DNA of 64,000 nt from Candidatus Thiodiazotropha endoloripes (GCA_001709035.1 LVKA01000011.1:558001-622000); one strand, 5' to 3'. Positions 1 through 10,035 are shown, numbered from the stretch's first letter. Notes: generated from the letters alone by a model not told the origin. Translations and numbers: made by a program.

Positions 1-1
1 G

Positions 2-1291
2 CAGAGTTCCGGAGAGGCGATAGCGGCAGATCAGGCAGCACGACAGGCGGTGCGGATGTTGTTGTCGGGGCCGGCTGGCGGCCTGGTGGGGGCCGGTTTC
101 GTGGCGGCGGAATCGGCAAGGACACAACTCTTGACTCTGGATATGGGGGGCACTTCCACCGATGTTGCGCTGATCGATGGTCAACCGCGACTGACCCGGG
201 AGGGACGGATCGGGCCCTGGCCGGTGGCTGTTCCGATGGTCGATATGCATACCATCGGTGCCGGTGGCGGCTCCATCGCCCGACTGGATGCCGGTGGCAT
301 GTTATTGGTGGGGCCGGAGTCAGCCGGGGCGGACCCCGGGCCGGCCTGTTATGGCCGGGGAGGAGAGGAGGCGACAGTCACCGACGCCAACCTGTTGCTT
401 GGTCGGTTGAGAGAGGATGCCTTTCTGGGCGGTCGAATGAGACTGCAAAGGCCGGCAGCAGAGGCGGCCGTAGGTCGTCTGGCCGAACAGATGTCCCTGC
501 CATTGACCGCAGTGGCAGAGGGGATTGTGCGGGTGGCCAATGAGCATATGGCCCACGCTCTGCGTGTTACCTCGGTACAGCGGGGTGTCGATCCGAGACA
601 CTACACGCTGGTCTCATTTGGTGGTGCCGGGGGGCTGCATGTTTGCGCCTTGGCCGACGCGCTGGGTATGAGCTGCGCGCTGGTGCCGGTGAGTGCGGGG
701 GTGCTTTCAGCCCTGGGTATGCTCGCCACCCGACCCGGTCGGCAGCAGATCCGCACCAAGCTGGGGGTGCTTCAGAGCCTGGACGAGCTCACGATCAATC
801 AGGCGCTCAAGCAGTTGGCGGCTGAGGCCAGCGAGGATCTGATCAGGGAGGGGGTTGGTGAGGATGAAATCGAGGTGGAATACTCTCTGGATCTGCGCTA
901 TCTGGGGCAGTCCTATACCCTGAATGTTGCGTGGCAGAGTCTGCCCCAGGTGGAACGGGATTTTCATCGTCTGCACGAGTCCCGCTACGGTCACCGAATG
1001 AGCGGTGATGTCGAGCTGGTCAACCTGAGAGTGGCGTTGCATGGTGCCCGGGCCGAGATGGCGTTGCCCCGGATTGAGTCAAGTGTCATGGGTGAGGTGC
1101 GGGAGTGGTTGGATCTCCCTGGAGAAGAGGGCGCTGTGCCCCGCTACGAGCGGGCTGAACTGGCCCTCGGTCAATCGATTGAAGGGCCTGCGCTGATCAA
1201 TGAGATGGCTTCCACAACCTGGTTGGCAAGAGGTTGGCGCTGTGAGGTGGACCCGGCTGGAAACCTGTTGTTGGAGCGGCAGCAGGGCTGA
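2..1291 (+). CDS. hyuA: Hydantoinase/oxoprolinase A-type protein, C-terminal part (cut by window edge)
   Basis: The reading frame is open back to base 2, so the N-terminus lies outside the window; the GTG at 50 is internal. The visible part carries hallmarks of the HyuA / 5-oxoprolinase family: LLSGPAGG, the ATPase-type motif DMGGTSTDVALI, GAGGGSIA, GADPGPACYGRGG and SFGGAGGLHVC. Family members hydrolyse cyclic amides such as hydantoins or 5-oxoproline with ATP, in the cytoplasm, normally with a HyuB partner. No hyuB follows, because the next genes are convergent ribosomal protein genes. A HyuB gene or domain could lie upstream, so the exact substrate cannot be told. The family call is firm; the symbol denotes family only. 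Confidence 0.85.
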   Translation, partial: QSSGEAIAADQAARQAVRMLLSGPAGGLVGAGFVAAESARTQLLTLDMGGTSTDVALIDGQPRLTREGRIGPWPVAVPMVDMHTIGAGGGSIARLDAGGMLLVGPESAGADPGPACYGRGGEEATVTDANLLLGRLREDAFLGGRMRLQRPAAEAAVGRLAEQMSLPLTAVAEGIVRVANEHMAHALRVTSVQRGVDPRHYTLVSFGGAGGLHVCALADALGMSCALVPVSAGVLSALGMLATRPGRQQIRTKLGVLQSLDELTINQALKQLAAEASEDLIREGVGEDEIEVEYSLDLRYLGQSYTLNVAWQSLPQVERDFHRLHESRYGHRMSGDVELVNLRVALHGARAEMALPRIESSVMGEVREWLDLPGEEGAVPRYERAELALGQSIEGPALINEMASTTWLARGWRCEVDPAGNLLLERQQG

Positions 1292-1330
1292 GCGGGTCCG
1301 CGTTAACAGGTCCAAAACAATCGGGGCATA

Positions 1331-1356
1331 AAAAAACCCGCCGGAAGGGCGGGTTC
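1331..1356 (-). terminator. Rho-independent terminator of rpmB-rpmG
   Basis: On the minus strand an 8-bp perfect stem (AACCCGCC/GGCGGGTT, positions 1335-1342 and 1348-1355, 5-base loop) is followed by a run of T residues. It lies about 20 bases after the rpmG stop and between convergent genes, so it may also stop hyuA transcription. Confidence 0.85.
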
Positions 1357-1377
1357 TTTCCAGGGATTGCTCAAGAT

Positions 1378-1533
1378 CTATTTGATCTTGGACTCCTTGT
1401 ACATCACGTGTTTGCGTACCTTGGGATCAAATTTCTTGATCTCCATTTTGCCAGGCTGGTTACGCTTGTTCTTGGTTGTGGTGTAGAAATGTCCGGTCCC
1501 GGCGCTCGAGACAAGTTTGATTTTATCACGCAT
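1378..1533 (-). CDS. rpmG: 50S ribosomal protein L33
   Basis: This 51-residue basic protein begins [19 protein letters not shown] and ends [14 protein letters not shown], as in gammaproteobacterial L33, a small protein of the large ribosomal subunit near the tRNA E site. The ATG at 1533 is preceded by GGAGC eight bases upstream. It follows rpmB by 18 bases, and the pair share one promoter and one terminator. Only one zinc-independent type L33 is seen here: it lacks the paired CxxC motifs of zinc-binding paralogues. Being short, it is hidden under a larger antisense open frame that is not real. Confidence 0.97.
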   Translation of the reverse strand: MRDKIKLVSSAGTGHFYTTTKNKRNQPGKMEIKKFDPKVRKHVMYKESKIK

Positions 1534-1551
1534 GACTCATTGCTCCTCAGA

Positions 1552-1788
1552 TCAGATTTTTTCGCCACGGGCACGAATCTCGGAGAGAACCGTGTCGATG
1601 CCTTTTTTATCGATGATGCGCATACCCTTGGAAGAGAGACGCAGACGAACCCAGCGGTTTTCACTCTCGACCCAGAACCGATGCGTATGCAGGTTGGGGA
1701 GAAAACGGCGCTTGGTTTTATTGTGCGCATGGGAAACGTTGTTTCCCGTAACCGGGCGCTTTCCGGTAACTTGGCAGACTTTTGACAT
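1552..1788 (-). CDS. rpmB: 50S ribosomal protein L28
   Basis: This 78-residue protein begins [24 protein letters not shown] and contains the L28 signature [14 protein letters not shown]28 is a structural protein of the large subunit. The ATG at 1788 has GAGG eight bases upstream; an in-frame TTG two codons earlier lacks support and would add residues atypical for the family. It is the first gene of the rpmB-rpmG operon, with radC upstream on the same strand, the common gammaproteobacterial order. A strong promoter lies 48 bases upstream. Confidence 0.97.
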   Translation of the reverse strand: MSKVCQVTGKRPVTGNNVSHAHNKTKRRFLPNLHTHRFWVESENRWVRLRLSSKGMRIIDKKGIDTVLSEIRARGEKI

Positions 1789-1835
1789 CGTCAAAACCTC
1801 AAAATTTGGTTATCCCTGGGGGCGAAAGGCGCGTA

Positions 1836-1864
1836 TTTATATCAGAGTGCCAGCTTTGAAGCAA
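1836..1864 (-). promoter_or_regulatory. Sigma-70 promoter of rpmB-rpmG
   Basis: Reading the minus strand, TTGCTT (1864-1859) and TATAAA (1841-1836) are separated by exactly 17 bases. The -10 box is followed by a GC-rich discriminator, as in stringently controlled ribosomal promoters. It sits about 50 bases before the rpmB start. Confidence 0.75.
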
Positions 1865-1960
1865 GGGAATTCCATGATTTGTCGGATCTGGGTTGTACGA
1901 ATTCAGGTACCCCAGCCCAGGACTGGGGTGGGGCGGTAGGTATCGGGGATGGCGAACGAC

Positions 1961-2622
1961 TCAGATCATTCCCCGTTCAGCCAGTGAGGTGGGTACTCCT
2001 TCACCGATAATGAAGTGGTCCAGCACCCGGATATCCACCAGTGCCAGGGCGCTCTTCAGCTGATCGGTAATGGCCCTGTCGGCCTGACTGGGTTCGACCA
2101 CGCCGGATGGGTGGTTGTGGGCGAAAATCAGTGCCGCAGTGCCCTTTTTACCACCTCGCGCGGATGCACACTGGCGCCATCGATCGTACCGCGAAACAGC
2201 TCTTCATAGCAGATGACCCGGTGACGGTTATCCAGAAACAGGCAGGCGAAGACCTCATAGGTATAGTGACGAAGTTTGCTGTGGAGGTAGTGGCGTGTCT
2301 GTTGCGGATTGGTCAGGCTGTCGTTCTGCTGCAGTTGCTCATGAAGATATCGTCTTGAGATCTCAAGGGAGGCCTGAAGTTGGGTAAATTTGGCCACTCC
2401 CATCCCTTTGGCTCGGCACAATCGGCTCTGGTCGGCACGCAGCAGCGCACCAAGACCACCAAATTCACCAAGCAGGTTGCGGGCGAGATCCACGGCTGTG
2501 AAGCCTTTGATGCCGGTGCGCAGAAATATCGCCAGCAGTTCTGCGTCGGATAGGCTTGCAGCGCCCCCGTTAAGCAGTTTTTCCCGTGGGCGATCGTCGC
2601 AGGGCCAGTCGGTGATGGGCAT
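1961..2622 (-). pseudogene. radC: RadC-family JAB-domain protein, frame disrupted
   Basis: The N-terminal two thirds read [20 protein letters not shown], a helix-hairpin-helix part, then the JAB domain up to [20 protein letters not shown], where a stop occurs at 2128. The rest of the JAB domain continues in another frame: [10 protein letters not shown] (metal-binding HNHPSG), then [19 protein letters not shown], ending at 1961. A single-base shortfall in an A5 tract, or a roughly 13-base loss between two GGCACTG repeats, would explain the break at about 2128-2150. The start at 2622 has GGAGG five bases upstream; an ATG at 2634 has none. Without a frame repair the protein lacks its HNHPSG motif. 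A sequencing or assembly error is possible. Confidence 0.8.
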
Positions 2623-2779
2623 CCAGACCTCCATGTCTTTGTGTAGAAGCAGGGTTGGGATAATAGCCGGTTTTTCGCGGCAGGTGCATCATTAATATCT
2701 TATATAACACGGATTTATTAACATTTTCAGGTGCATGGGGTAATCTTGTCGGAATGAGCAAATGGTCTAGGCATAAGGG

Positions 2780-3982
2780 ATGAGCTGTCTCAAGAATAAA
2801 AAAATCCTCCTCGGGGTTACCGGAGGCATTGCAGCCTATAAAAGTGCTGTACTGTTGCGCGGATTACTGAAAGAGGGTGCCGAGGTGCGTGTGGTGATGA
2901 CCGCAGCCGCCAGGAGTTTTGTCACACCACTGACCTTTCAGGCCCTGTCCGGTCATCCGGTTCATACTGAACTACTGGATCCTGAGCAGGAATCGGCCAT
3001 GGATCATATCAGTCTGGCTCGTTGGGCGGATTTGGTGTTGGTGGCTCCTGCTACGGCCAATTTCATGGCAAAGCTGGCCACGGGGCAGGCCGATGATCTG
3101 CTGACAACCCTCTGCCTTGCGACGACGGCACCCATTTCAATCGCACCGGCGATGAATCATCAGATGTGGCTGAATGGGGCAACCCAGGAGAATCTTGAGA
3201 AGCTGTGTGCCCGAGGGGTGATCTGCTGGGGACCGGCCGAGGGGGATCAGGCCTGTGGTGAGAATGGGCCGGGCAGAATGGTCGAGCCTGAGTTGTTGTT
3301 GCAGCAGGTTCAGCACTTTTTCACCCAAGGGACTCTATCCGGTGTGCGGGTTCTGATGACTGCAGGATCTACCCGCGAACCCATTGATCCGGTTCGATTT
3401 ATTGGCAACCGCAGTTCAGGCAAGATGGGCTTTGCATTGGCACAGGCACTCAGTGAGCAGGGGGCTGAGGTCACCCTGGTCAGCGGTCCGGCGACGGTGT
3501 CGCCGCCGATGGGTATTACTCGCATCGATGTGGAGCAAGCCGATGAGATGCGCCGGGAAGTTATCAACCGGGCCGCTGATGCGGATATCTTTATCGGTGT
3601 TGCTGCGGTGGCAGATTATCGACCTCGCCAGGTCGCAAGTGAAAAAATCAAGAAGGATAGGGAATTAGTTACACTGGAACTCGTGAAGAATCCGGATATA
3701 CTCGCAGAGGTGGCCGGTCTCGATGGCGCTCCGTTCTGTGTCGGTTTTGCAGCTGAGACAGAAAATGTGGAAGCCTATGCCGAAGCGAAGCGACAAGCCA
3801 AAGGATTGGATCTGATTGCAGCCAATCAGGTTGCTACAAAGGAAGGTGGCTTCGAGTCGGATCAGAATGCTCTGTTGCTGCTGTGGCAAGGGGGGCGGGA
3901 AGTTCTGCCCATGATGTCCAAGCATCAGCTGGCAAAGCAGCTCGTAGAGCGGATTTCAGAACAATATCATGCCAGTAGGTAA
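2780..3982 (+). CDS. coaBC: Bifunctional phosphopantothenoylcysteine decarboxylase / phosphopantothenate-cysteine ligase
   Basis: This 400-residue cytoplasmic flavoenzyme carries out two steps of coenzyme A synthesis. The N-terminal CoaC domain has GVTGGIAAYK, the FMN-site region TPLTFQALSG and the catalytic PAMNHQMW motif. The C-terminal CoaB domain has TAGSTREPIDPVRFIGNRSSGKMG and the GVAAVADYRP and KIKKD segments that bind CTP and phosphopantothenate. The length is normal. It is divergent from radC and co-directional with algC, 36 bases downstream. In Pseudomonas and E. coli dut lies directly after coaBC; here it is missing from that position. Confidence 0.97.
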   Translation: MSCLKNKKILLGVTGGIAAYKSAVLLRGLLKEGAEVRVVMTAAARSFVTPLTFQALSGHPVHTELLDPEQESAMDHISLARWADLVLVAPATANFMAKLATGQADDLLTTLCLATTAPISIAPAMNHQMWLNGATQENLEKLCARGVICWGPAEGDQACGENGPGRMVEPELLLQQVQHFFTQGTLSGVRVLMTAGSTREPIDPVRFIGNRSSGKMGFALAQALSEQGAEVTLVSGPATVSPPMGITRIDVEQADEMRREVINRAADADIFIGVAAVADYRPRQVASEKIKKDRELVTLELVKNPDILAEVAGLDGAPFCVGFAAETENVEAYAEAKRQAKGLDLIAANQVATKEGGFESDQNALLLLWQGGREVLPMMSKHQLAKQLVERISEQYHASR

Positions 3983-4018
3983 GCGCTGGTCAGTACTGAA
4001 TAGAATTCAGGGTTAAAT

Positions 4019-6532
4019 ATGGTTTTCTCTAAAAACAACGGGGAGCAGATGGCTAAACAGGGAAGTGGACGTTCAATAAAAGGTTATTGGACGATCGGTG
4101 TGTTAGGGATCTTGGTTCTTGTTGCTGCCAGTTGGGCGGCAAACTTCTACCTGATGGATAACGCGAATCAGATAAAACAGCAGCATCAGGTTCAAACCAT
4201 TGCTGAAGTTCTCGCGAGAGGGCTCAGTGCAAATATCCAACAGCGCACCGATCTGATCAACGGGCTGGCCAATCAGGAGATGACCGCAGCCGCACTCGAG
4301 TTGGACGATCCACAGCATCTAAGCCTGGAACAGCAACGATTGGCGCAACTGGTGCCTGACGCCCTAATGGTTCGCTTGCTGCCGTTGGGATTCAGTGAGC
4401 CGGACACAAGTTCAGCGCCGAATATGGGATATGCATCCCTGTTGTTACTCAGACAAGCCGAAAACAGCTCCCAAGCCATGGCTGCGGAATTGCACCAGTT
4501 CGGTACCCCACATCAACATATTGCCGTTGCATCCTCGGTCCGGGATCAGGCCGGAGAGATTAAAGGTGTCCTGCACGTGGCCTATCCCACTCAGGAGATT
4601 CAGAGTCTGTTGGATTCATTGGGCAACTTAAACGGCCGTATCGAATGGCAGCAGGTGATTCCCGGTAAACCGCCACTGATGCTCGCCGCCAAAGGGGGCA
4701 CTCCCACATCAAAATCACAACCTGATGGGGTGGTATCGATCGCTGGCAGTATCTGGCAGATTGCCTACTGGGGTTCCGTCGGCACAGTATTGGATCCTGT
4801 TGCATTAGGGATACAGGCTGCACCTGCAGCGATTCTGTTCCTGCTGGCCGCTGTTTTGTTGATGATGCTCTCACAGCGAATGACCAAAGCTTTGAAAACG
4901 GATCAGACCAGTATCCTTTCTCTGGTTGAAGCCTTGGTGGTTGGTCGTCCGCCAAAATCTCAATCAGCTCTGTTGAACGATCTGCAGCCTACCTTCGATG
5001 TGATGGAGCATCAGATCCGGGAGTATCGAAGCAATCAGGCTGGCAAGGGGGCTACACGGACTGCAACCACCTCAGGTCAAGCGGAAATGGGAATCTCTGT
5101 CGAAGAGGGTTTGCCAGCCGTGGAGACGGCACCGGAAGCGACAGCCCTGGCTCCCAAAGTCGATATCTCCGCAACGATCTTCCGTGCCTACGATATCCGC
5201 GGTGTGGTTGGCGAGACATTCTCAGAAGATGTGGTTGCCCGGCTGGGTCAGGGATTTGGCAGCGAGGTGTTTGAAAGGGGCCATACTGCCGTGGTGGTGG
5301 GCCGTGATGCCCGCAATTCCAGTGAAAGGTTGCAGAGTGCCCTTATTCAGGGGTTGCAGAGTAGCGGTCGGGATGTGATCGACCTGGGATTGGTGCCGAC
5401 TCCCCTGCTGCACTTTGCGGTTAATGAGCTGGACGCGGAGTGTGGCGCCATGGTCACCGGAAGCCACAACCCCTCTCAATACAATGGATTGAAAATGATC
5501 ATCAGCGGGGAGAGTCCATCTACCGAGGCTATCCAGGGGCTTCGCCGTCGCATCGATGCGGATCAGCTGCTGGTGGGTGAGGGTAGCTTCGATTCCAGGG
5601 ATATCATCGAGGATTACATCGAACGGGTGGTCTCCGATGTGCGCATGGGGCAGGCCCTAAAGGTGGTTGTCGACTGCGGTAATGGCGCAGCGTCGGTGGT
5701 TGCACCGGAACTCTATCGTCAGCTTGGTTGTGAAGTGGTGGAACTCTACTGCGATATCGATGGTGACTTCCCCAATCACCATCCTGATCCAGGTGATCCA
5801 AACAACATGGCCGACCTGCAGAAGGCGGTGGTCGATCACCAGGCCGCATTGGGCCTTGCGTTTGATGGCGATGGTGACCGTATTGGACTGGTGGATTCTT
5901 CCGGAAAGATCATCTGGCCAGACCGACTGCTGATGTATCTGGCGATCGATGTGCTGACCCGGGAGCCCGGTGGTGACATCATCTACGATGTAAAATGTAC
6001 AAGACACCTGGCGAATGTCGTGCTCTCGAATGGCGGTCGGCCATTGATGTGGAAGAGCGGTCACTCCATGCTCAAGCACAAGATGAAGGAGACCCATGCA
6101 CTGCTGGCCGGTGAGTACAGTGGTCATATTATCTTCTCTGAACGCTGGTACGGTTTTGATGATGGCATCTATACCGGGGCCAGATTGCTGGAGATTCTCT
6201 CACTGGATTATCGTACCAGTGCTGAGGTGTTCGCAGAGCTGCCGGAGAGTCTTTCAACACCAGAATATGTCGTGCGTCTCGAAGAGGGGCATGCGGAAAC
6301 GGTGATGGAAGCCCTCGATCTGCTGCCGGACATTCCCAACGCCAGAATGGTGAAGATCGATGGTCTGAGGGCCGAATTTGAGCAGGGTTGGGGATTGGTG
6401 CGCGCTTCAAATACCTCTCCGGCTTTGCTGTTCCGATTTGAAGCGGAGTCAGAGGCTGAGCTTGATGAGGTCAAAGGGGTCTTCCGTGAGTTGGTCAACA
6501 AAGTTGATCCCCAGCTTGAATTACCGTTTTAA
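4019..6532 (+). CDS. algC: Phosphomannomutase/phosphoglucomutase with N-terminal membrane-anchored extracytoplasmic domain
   Basis: Residues from about 386 (TIFRAYDIRG) to 837 are a complete AlgC-type mutase interconverting 1- and 6-phosphates of mannose or glucose for LPS and exopolysaccharide precursors. Visible catalytic sites are TGSHNPS with phosphoserine Ser482, the Mg loop DGDGDR (from 616), the sugar loop GEYSGH (from 698) and the phosphate loop RASNTSP (from 795). The first 385 residues are a long extension: one membrane helix at about 22-46, an extracytoplasmic region, a second helix at about 261-284, then a linker. Pseudomonas AlgC also occurs in such a long form. An alternative ATG at 4049 has GGGGAG three bases upstream. 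It follows coaBC and precedes argB, as in Pseudomonas. Confidence 0.95.
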   Translation: MVFSKNNGEQMAKQGSGRSIKGYWTIGVLGILVLVAASWAANFYLMDNANQIKQQHQVQTIAEVLARGLSANIQQRTDLINGLANQEMTAAALELDDPQHLSLEQQRLAQLVPDALMVRLLPLGFSEPDTSSAPNMGYASLLLLRQAENSSQAMAAELHQFGTPHQHIAVASSVRDQAGEIKGVLHVAYPTQEIQSLLDSLGNLNGRIEWQQVIPGKPPLMLAAKGGTPTSKSQPDGVVSIAGSIWQIAYWGSVGTVLDPVALGIQAAPAAILFLLAAVLLMMLSQRMTKALKTDQTSILSLVEALVVGRPPKSQSALLNDLQPTFDVMEHQIREYRSNQAGKGATRTATTSGQAEMGISVEEGLPAVETAPEATALAPKVDISATIFRAYDIRGVVGETFSEDVVARLGQGFGSEVFERGHTAVVVGRDARNSSERLQSALIQGLQSSGRDVIDLGLVPTPLLHFAVNELDAECGAMVTGSHNPSQYNGLKMIISGESPSTEAIQGLRRRIDADQLLVGEGSFDSRDIIEDYIERVVSDVRMGQALKVVVDCGNGAASVVAPELYRQLGCEVVELYCDIDGDFPNHHPDPGDPNNMADLQKAVVDHQAALGLAFDGDGDRIGLVDSSGKIIWPDRLLMYLAIDVLTREPGGDIIYDVKCTRHLANVVLSNGGRPLMWKSGHSMLKHKMKETHALLAGEYSGHIIFSERWYGFDDGIYTGARLLEILSLDYRTSAEVFAELPESLSTPEYVVRLEEGHAETVMEALDLLPDIPNARMVKIDGLRAEFEQGWGLVRASNTSPALLFRFEAESEAELDEVKGVFRELVNKVDPQLELPF

Positions 6533-6570
6533 TCATGTGTAAGACGCTAGATTATTTGGCATACTGTTAG

Positions 6571-7493
<923 letters not shown>

Positions 7494-7494
<1 letters not shown>

Positions 7495-8108
7495 TGAGTA
7501 AGCAGACCAAGGTTCCCCGCCGGCAGTTGATCCTTGAAGCGCTGGCCCGGGAGCTTGAACAGAACCCTGGTGACCGGATAACAACCGCCTCGCTTGGCCG
7601 GGCGGTTGGCGTTTCCGAAGCTGCGCTTTATCGCCACTTTGCCAGTAAGGCAAAGATGTTCGAGGGGTTGATCGATTTTGCTGAAGAGAGTGTCTTTTTA
7701 AGGATCAATCAGATCCTTCAGGAGCATGCCGATGCTGAAACCCGATGTGCCCAGATACTCTATCTGCTGCTGCTCTTCTCTGAGCGCAATCCAGGCATAA
7801 CCCGGGTTTTGCTGGGAGATGCGCTGGTCGGTGAGACGGAGCGACTGTTGTCCCGGGTAGGACAGTTTTTCGAGCGCCTTGAAACCCAGCTCAAACAGGT
7901 GCTGAGAGAGGGTGAGCTGCGCAGTGAAGGTCGACCATACGCTCTGGACAGCGCTATCTCTGCGAATATGATGACAAGCTTGGCCGAGGGATTGATGCAT
8001 CAGTATCTGCGCAGTCGTTTCAAAATATCACCGCTACAGCATTGGCAGACCCAGTGGCCGCTGCTTGCCTCGACCCTGTTTCCGAAAAACGCTTCCGACC
8101 GCCAATAA
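7494..8108 (+). CDS. slmA: TetR-family nucleoid occlusion factor SlmA
   Basis: This 204-residue protein has an N-terminal TetR helix-turn-helix (RITTASLGRAVGVSEAALYRHFASKAKMFEGLIDF) and the SlmA-type C-terminal dimer domain. SlmA binds specific chromosomal sites and blocks FtsZ polymerisation over the nucleoid. The ATG overlaps the argB stop (TGATG), implying translational coupling. The coaBC-slmA-pyrE neighbourhood of E. coli is kept, although a DUF4124 gene and a permease gene now separate slmA from pyrE. Confidence 0.92.
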
Positions 8109-8118
8109 GAAGGTGTTA

Positions 8119-8132
8119 TCCGCCTAAGCGGA
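8119..8132. terminator. Short hairpin between convergent slmA and DUF4124 genes
   Basis: TCCGC and GCGGA form a 5-bp stem with a CTAA loop in the 38-base gap between convergent genes. There is no T-run on either strand, so a terminator role is only a guess from position. Confidence 0.3.
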
Positions 8133-8146
8133 GATCACAGCCGGGG

Positions 8147-9121
8147 TTACTGAAGCAGTGCCTGTTGGAAACCTGCTTTTATCTGCATAACTTCCGGTGT
8201 CTTTTCACAGGCCATTTTCAGCGAGGGATCCTTTTTGCACTGCAGATCCATGAAGATGACGGTATGACCTTTTTTCGGGTCCTCAATGCGTGACATTGAG
8301 ATACTGATGTCACCCTCTTTGACCGGTTCTGCGGTGATGACAATGTTTGAACCATCGACCTTCACGGCAGTCGTGCTGTGCTTTTTAAGATATTGCTTGG
8401 CCAGTCTCCAGGGCTTGTTACACGCCATATCCGATTGACAATTGAAGACGTTCTGCAGAGCATCATTGAAACTATCCTCTGCTTCTTCGATAGGATTGGT
8501 GGTGCTGTTGAGCTTTCTCAGTTCGCGAAAGCGTTTCAGATCCATGGCAAAGGATTGGCGAATGCGGTTCTTATGGTGTTCACGGTCGATGATTGAACTG
8601 TAGGCATCCTGCAGTGCCTGGCGTTTGATACTGATGTCTTTCAGCATCTTTTTCGATACCGGCTTACCACTCAGCTCTCTTTGAGCGGCAAACTGTTCCA
8701 TATCATCGAGGGTTGATTTGAGACGTTTGACATTCGATTGGGTGACGCGAATATGAGTATCCACGGCCTGCAACTGACCGTTACGGGTCATTATGATATC
8801 GTCTTCCGTACGGAAAGTTCTCAACAGGACACGATCCAGCGCCTGTTGCTTTTCCAGCACCCGCTGACGCTCGATTCTGAGACGCTCCTGCTCCAGTTCC
8901 TGCCTCATCTCCTCATCTGTTTTCGCCGCATCCACCTTTCTCACGGTGATACCTTGTTGGTCCAGGTGGGATCTTGCGCGATGAGTCTCGGAGGGCGGTA
9001 GCTTATCTGAGTAGTGGGTGCGACCTTCGTCATCCACCCACTTGTAGAGCTTCCCTGCGTAACAACTGAGCGACAGATTGAAGCACAAGAAGAAAATAAT
9101 ACTGAGATTTTTCAAACCCAT
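8147..9121 (-). CDS. DUF4124-domain exported coiled-coil protein
   Basis: The protein has 324 residues. A signal peptide (MGLKNLSIIFFLCFNLSLSCYAG) is followed by the DUF4124 signature KLYKWVDDEGRTHYSDKLPP, then a long charged stretch rich in Q, R, E and K (about residues 70-215) that looks like coiled coil. A small C-terminal domain contains AEPVKEGDISISMSRIED and two cysteine pairs. DUF4124 proteins are periplasmic or envelope-associated and of unknown function. The ATG at 9121 is preferred over an in-frame GTG at 9127; neither has a strong ribosome binding site. It is convergent with slmA and divergent from the TSUP gene. Confidence 0.85.
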   Translation of the reverse strand: MGLKNLSIIFFLCFNLSLSCYAGKLYKWVDDEGRTHYSDKLPPSETHRARSHLDQQGITVRKVDAAKTDEEMRQELEQERLRIERQRVLEKQQALDRVLLRTFRTEDDIIMTRNGQLQAVDTHIRVTQSNVKRLKSTLDDMEQFAAQRELSGKPVSKKMLKDISIKRQALQDAYSSIIDREHHKNRIRQSFAMDLKRFRELRKLNSTTNPIEEAEDSFNDALQNVFNCQSDMACNKPWRLAKQYLKKHSTTAVKVDGSNIVITAEPVKEGDISISMSRIEDPKKGHTVIFMDLQCKKDPSLKMACEKTPEVMQIKAGFQQALLQ

Positions 9122-9201
9122 ATCCACTGAAAATTCTGACTTATCGAATATACACCAACTTCGATTATACTGCTCGACTCATCTCTTAAGATAGCTGCTT
9201 T

Positions 9202-9948
9202 GTGGAACAGTTCACCCTTTTAACTATTTCTATTCTGGCAAATCTCTTTTCCGCCTTCTCCGGCGGCGGTGCCGGCTTGGTCCAATTGCCCGCCTTGATA
9301 TTCCTTGGGTTACCCTTCGGTATCGCCCTGGCGACCCATAAAGTGGCCTCAGTGGCCCTTGGGATAGGCGCCACCATAAGGCATTTGCGGGAAGGGGGAT
9401 TGGAGCGGCAGTTTGTCATCTTTATGCTCGGTGCCGGATTGCCCGGGGTGATCATCGGCGCCAGTCTGATTCTGCAGATACCTGATCGGATCGCTGAGGT
9501 GGCGTTGGGTATCCTGACGCTGGGTCTGAGTTTCTACTCGTTCATGAGTCCCCAGCTGGGCCAGGAGTATCGAGCTATTCATAGAGACTGGAAGGGGATG
9601 CTCTACGGTGCCGTGGGACTGTTTCTGATCGGTGTGCTGAACGGCTCACTCACCTCGGGTACCGGCCTGTTCGTCACCCTTTGGCTGGTCCGCTGGTTTG
9701 GGCTCGATTACCGACGTGCCGTAGCGCATACGCTGGTGCTGGTGGGTGTGTTCTGGAATGGTGCCGGCGCCATCACCCTGGGAATACTGGGAGAGATCTG
9801 GTGGCAGTGGTTACCGGTGTTGATTGTCGGTTCACTGATTGGCGGCTATCTCGGTGCCCATCTGTCGATTGCCAAAGGCAACCGATGGATCAAACGTGGA
9901 TTTGAAACGGTAACCCTGCTGGTGGGGATCAAACTGATTGTGGGTTAG
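9202..9948 (+). CDS. TSUP (TauE/SafE) family membrane permease
   Basis: A 248-residue, almost wholly hydrophobic protein with 7-8 predicted membrane helices and the TSUP feature SAFSGGGAGLVQLPALIFLGLP near the N-terminus. The second half repeats the pattern (GVLNGSLTSGTGLFVTLWLVRWFG), as expected of this duplicated fold. Family members move sulfite, sulfonates or other small anions across the inner membrane, but the substrate cannot be told from sequence. The start is a GTG without a clear Shine-Dalgarno sequence. It is a single gene, divergent from the DUF4124 gene. Confidence 0.88.
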   Translation: MEQFTLLTISILANLFSAFSGGGAGLVQLPALIFLGLPFGIALATHKVASVALGIGATIRHLREGGLERQFVIFMLGAGLPGVIIGASLILQIPDRIAEVALGILTLGLSFYSFMSPQLGQEYRAIHRDWKGMLYGAVGLFLIGVLNGSLTSGTGLFVTLWLVRWFGLDYRRAVAHTLVLVGVFWNGAGAITLGILGEIWWQWLPVLIVGSLIGGYLGAHLSIAKGNRWIKRGFETVTLLVGIKLIVG

Positions 9949-10035
9949 ATGTTGAGTGTCTATGAGGTCTGCAGGCATCTCCGGCAGAGGTGCTGCCAGA
10001 GATCCTGAGTAAATATATGAGATCGGCCACTAGGG

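Noticed and set aside
1300-1316. GTTAACAGGTCC resembling a MITE-like end
   Set aside because: Only 12 bases match and neither neighbouring element sequence follows; probably chance or too decayed.
1408-1785. 125-codon plus-strand frame over rpmG-rpmB
   Set aside because: Antisense shadow of two certain ribosomal protein genes; no ribosome binding site or family resemblance.
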